A DNA stretch of 64,000 nucleotides from contig OMXQ01000001.1 of NCBI GenBank assembly GCA_900315065.1, positions 1 to 64,000 on the forward strand, read 5' to 3'. The notes under the pieces are model-generated. The model was given only the letters and a program-made list of their open reading frames with translations, made no database searches and was not told the origin of the DNA. Positions 62,530 through 64,000 of this stretch are shown in pieces (positions within the stretch are counted from its first letter, which is position 1; each line of letters starts with the position of its first letter). Origin of the DNA: an uncultured Erysipelotrichaceae bacterium (lineage in GTDB: Bacteria > Bacillota_I > Bacilli_A > Erysipelotrichales > Erysipelotrichaceae). The translations under genes were made by a program, and so were the position numbers.

Positions 62530-63813
62530 ATGTCAACTTGGACACTGAAAGAAAAGAGCACTGGTGAACTGGCTGTTACAGTTGAAGGTGAAGAATGGAA
62601 GAATGCTGTAGAAAAGGCATTCAATAAGATTGCAAAGAACGTAACAATCAATGGTTTCCGCAAGGGCCATGCCCCTAAGGCATTATTGGAAGAAAGAGTT
62701 TCTGAAGCTGAGCGTGAAGCACAGGCTGTCAATGATAATGCAAACGAATGGATGAGAAAGGCTCTGGAAGAAAACAAGCTGGAACCAATCTCCCAGCCGG
62801 AGCTTGATGTCAAGTCCATGTCTGCAGACAAGGCTGAACTGGTTTTCACATTTGCTGTTGAACCGGAAGCTGTTGTCAAGGATTACAAGGGTCTGCCTTA
62901 TCACATGGATGATACAACCGTTACAGATGAAGAATTCGATGCTGAACTGAATCGTATGAGAGAAACATATGCTGACCTGCAGACAAAGGAAGGCGAAGCT
63001 GAAAAGGGCGACACAGTCAACATTGATTATGAAGGTTTCAAGGACGGCGTCGCATTTGACGGCGGCAAGGCTGAAAACTACAACCTTGAGCTTGGTTCCG
63101 GTTCCTTCATCCCTGGTTTTGAAGATCAGCTGATCGGTGTCAAGGCAGGCGACGAAAAGGAACTCAACCTGACTTTCCCGGAAGACTATCATGCAGATGA
63201 ACTCAAGGGTGCTGCCGTTGTATTCAAGGTCAAGGTTAACGAAGTAAAGACAAAGGTTCTGCCTGAAATTGATGATGATTTCGCAGCTGATGTCAATATT
63301 CCGAATGTTTCTACTGCCGAAGAGTTGAAGAAGACAGTTCGTGAAAGACTTGAAAACAATAAGAAGAATGCAGCTGAACAGAAGGCTGACAATGAACTGA
63401 TGGATGCTCTGGTAGCCAAGGTGGAAGTTGATCTGCCGGATGTTATGGTTGATGAAGAAGTACAGAACCAGGTTAATCAGCTGGCTGCTCAGATTCAGCA
63501 GTACGGCATGTCCCTGACTCAGTATCTGTCCATGATGGGCAAGAAGCCGGAAGATCTGAAGAAGGATTATCATGATCAGGCTGAAAAGACTGTTCGTCTT
63601 AGACTCGGTCTGGCTGCAGTTGCCAAGGCTGAAGGTCTGGAAGTTACAGAGGAAGATCTGGAAAATCAGTACAAGGAAATTGCTGAACAGTACAGCATGG
63701 ATGTAGAAAAGGTCAGGAACCTGATCAATCCGGAAATGCTGAAGAAGGATGTTCTGAACCAGAAGGCATATGACTTTATCAAGGAAAATGCTGAAACTGG
63801 TGAAAACAAGTAA
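62530..63813 (+). CDS. tig: Trigger factor
   Basis: Ribosome-associated chaperone and prolyl isomerase. 427 residues: the N-terminal ribosome-binding domain with GFRKGHAPKALLEERV (about 38-54), the FKBP-type domain (about 155-245; GDTVNIDYEGF, GSGSFIPGFEDQLIG) and the long C-terminal helical arms. The frame opens 60 bases earlier, but AAAGGAG just before the ATG at 62530 fixes the start. Codon use is that of a highly expressed gene. Confidence 0.97.
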   Translation: MSTWTLKEKSTGELAVTVEGEEWKNAVEKAFNKIAKNVTINGFRKGHAPKALLEERVSEAEREAQAVNDNANEWMRKALEENKLEPISQPELDVKSMSADKAELVFTFAVEPEAVVKDYKGLPYHMDDTTVTDEEFDAELNRMRETYADLQTKEGEAEKGDTVNIDYEGFKDGVAFDGGKAENYNLELGSGSFIPGFEDQLIGVKAGDEKELNLTFPEDYHADELKGAAVVFKVKVNEVKTKVLPEIDDDFAADVNIPNVSTAEELKKTVRERLENNKKNAAEQKADNELMDALVAKVEVDLPDVMVDEEVQNQVNQLAAQIQQYGMSLTQYLSMMGKKPEDLKKDYHDQAEKTVRLRLGLAAVAKAEGLEVTEEDLENQYKEIAEQYSMDVEKVRNLINPEMLKKDVLNQKAYDFIKENAETGENK

Positions 63814-63845
63814 TTCCCGTTCATTTCAATTCTTATCGTAAATAA

Positions 63846-63875
63846 AACAAGCCTTGGCAATCAGGGCTTGTTTTT
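63846..63875 (+). terminator. Terminator after tig
   Basis: AACAAGCC/GGCTTGTT arms (63846-63853 with 63865-63872), an 11-base loop and a T5 run. Confidence 0.87.
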
Positions 63876-63979
63876 CCTACCGGAAGCAATTTTCCTGTAG
63901 AAACGCAGATTTTGTGATTTAATTATTAAGAGGATTTATACAGAATTCTCAGGCATCATACATTTGCAGAACTATGCAG

Positions 63980-63989
63980 AAAGGAGGAG
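63980..63989 (+). promoter_or_regulatory. Ribosome-binding site of a gene beyond the window
   Basis: AAAGGAGGAG near the right edge implies a start codon at or just past position 64000. In many Firmicutes clpX or lon follows tig, but nothing here identifies the gene. The rest of 63876-64000 shows no other clear feature. Confidence 0.6.
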
Positions 63990-64000
63990 ACGCAGTCATT

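Overview
The window reads as a core chromosomal segment of a moderate-GC Bacillota bacterium. Membership of the Erysipelotrichia is my inference. The supports are the Firmicutes-type primosome proteins DnaB and DnaI, RNase J, RNase HIII, MutS2, a CIRCE-controlled hrcA-grpE-dnaK-dnaJ operon, strong AGGAGG ribosome sites, and a DUF3196-like protein known mostly from Mollicutes and Erysipelotrichia. I see no insertion sequence, prophage, CRISPR array, riboswitch or rRNA. There is one tRNA gene, tRNA-Arg(UCU). No gene-free stretch exceeds 300 bases.

Layout. 1-1702: GlsB/YeaQ-type membrane protein, Ppx/GppA phosphatase and a small membrane protein. 1866-6939: translation and envelope genes pyrH-frr and uppS-cdsA-dxr-rseP (UMP kinase, ribosome recycling, undecaprenyl-PP and CDP-DAG synthesis, MEP isoprenoid step, site-2 protease). 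6970-7986: galE. 8253-15136: a cell-wall neighbourhood with an unknown exported protein, a large secreted glucosaminidase, a kinase-less PASTA protein, nagA and a lone PTS EIIA-Man. 15185-18831: a MazG/acetyltransferase fusion, radC, an AI-2E family permease and an orphan metal-binding-like lipoprotein. 18840-25004: polA-mutM-coaE-dnaB-dnaI, a tightly overlapping replication and repair operon. 25062-28215: pfkA, pyk and an MBL-fold hydrolase. 28374-29352: an NTF2-like tandem-domain gene split by a frameshift at an A8 run. 29464-31948 (minus): def and rnjA. 32091-34353: a SEDS protein (rodA/ftsW), rsmD, coaD. 34391-41807: heat-shock region with CIRCE, hrcA-grpE-dnaK-dnaJ and clpB. 42128-43626: two HAD proteins. 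43771-45054 (minus): purA. 45183-48174: mrp plus a two-component system. 48247-51168: YdcF family protein, rubrerythrin, DEAD-box helicase. 51260-54662: TSCPD protein, unknown protein, lspA, rluD, rhomboid protease, dCMP deaminase. 54689-60466: RNase HIII, then cvpA-mutS2-uvrC. 60505-63813: small membrane protein, YfcE-like phosphodiesterase, tRNA-Arg, DUF3196-like protein and trigger factor. The window ends at a ribosome-binding site for a gene that starts beyond it.

How it works together. Most of the window is housekeeping: nucleotide supply, lipid carrier and wall synthesis, replication restart, glycolysis, proteostasis and DNA repair. Convergent genes are usually separated by rho-independent terminators, several bidirectional. 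A TGCTATAAT extended -10 element recurs upstream of pyrH, the PASTA gene, rnjA and tig, with a close variant at rbr.

I did not find a clear-cut new system. The observations most worth checking are: the frameshifted NTF2-like gene at 28374-29352; several genes with a -10 hexamer only 6-8 bases before an ATG that lacks a Shine-Dalgarno (possible leaderless mRNAs); the tandem CIRCE arrangement; the MazG-acetyltransferase fusion; the ZnuA-like lipoprotein that seems to lack its metal-binding histidines; and the duplicated C-terminal domain of the glucosaminidase.
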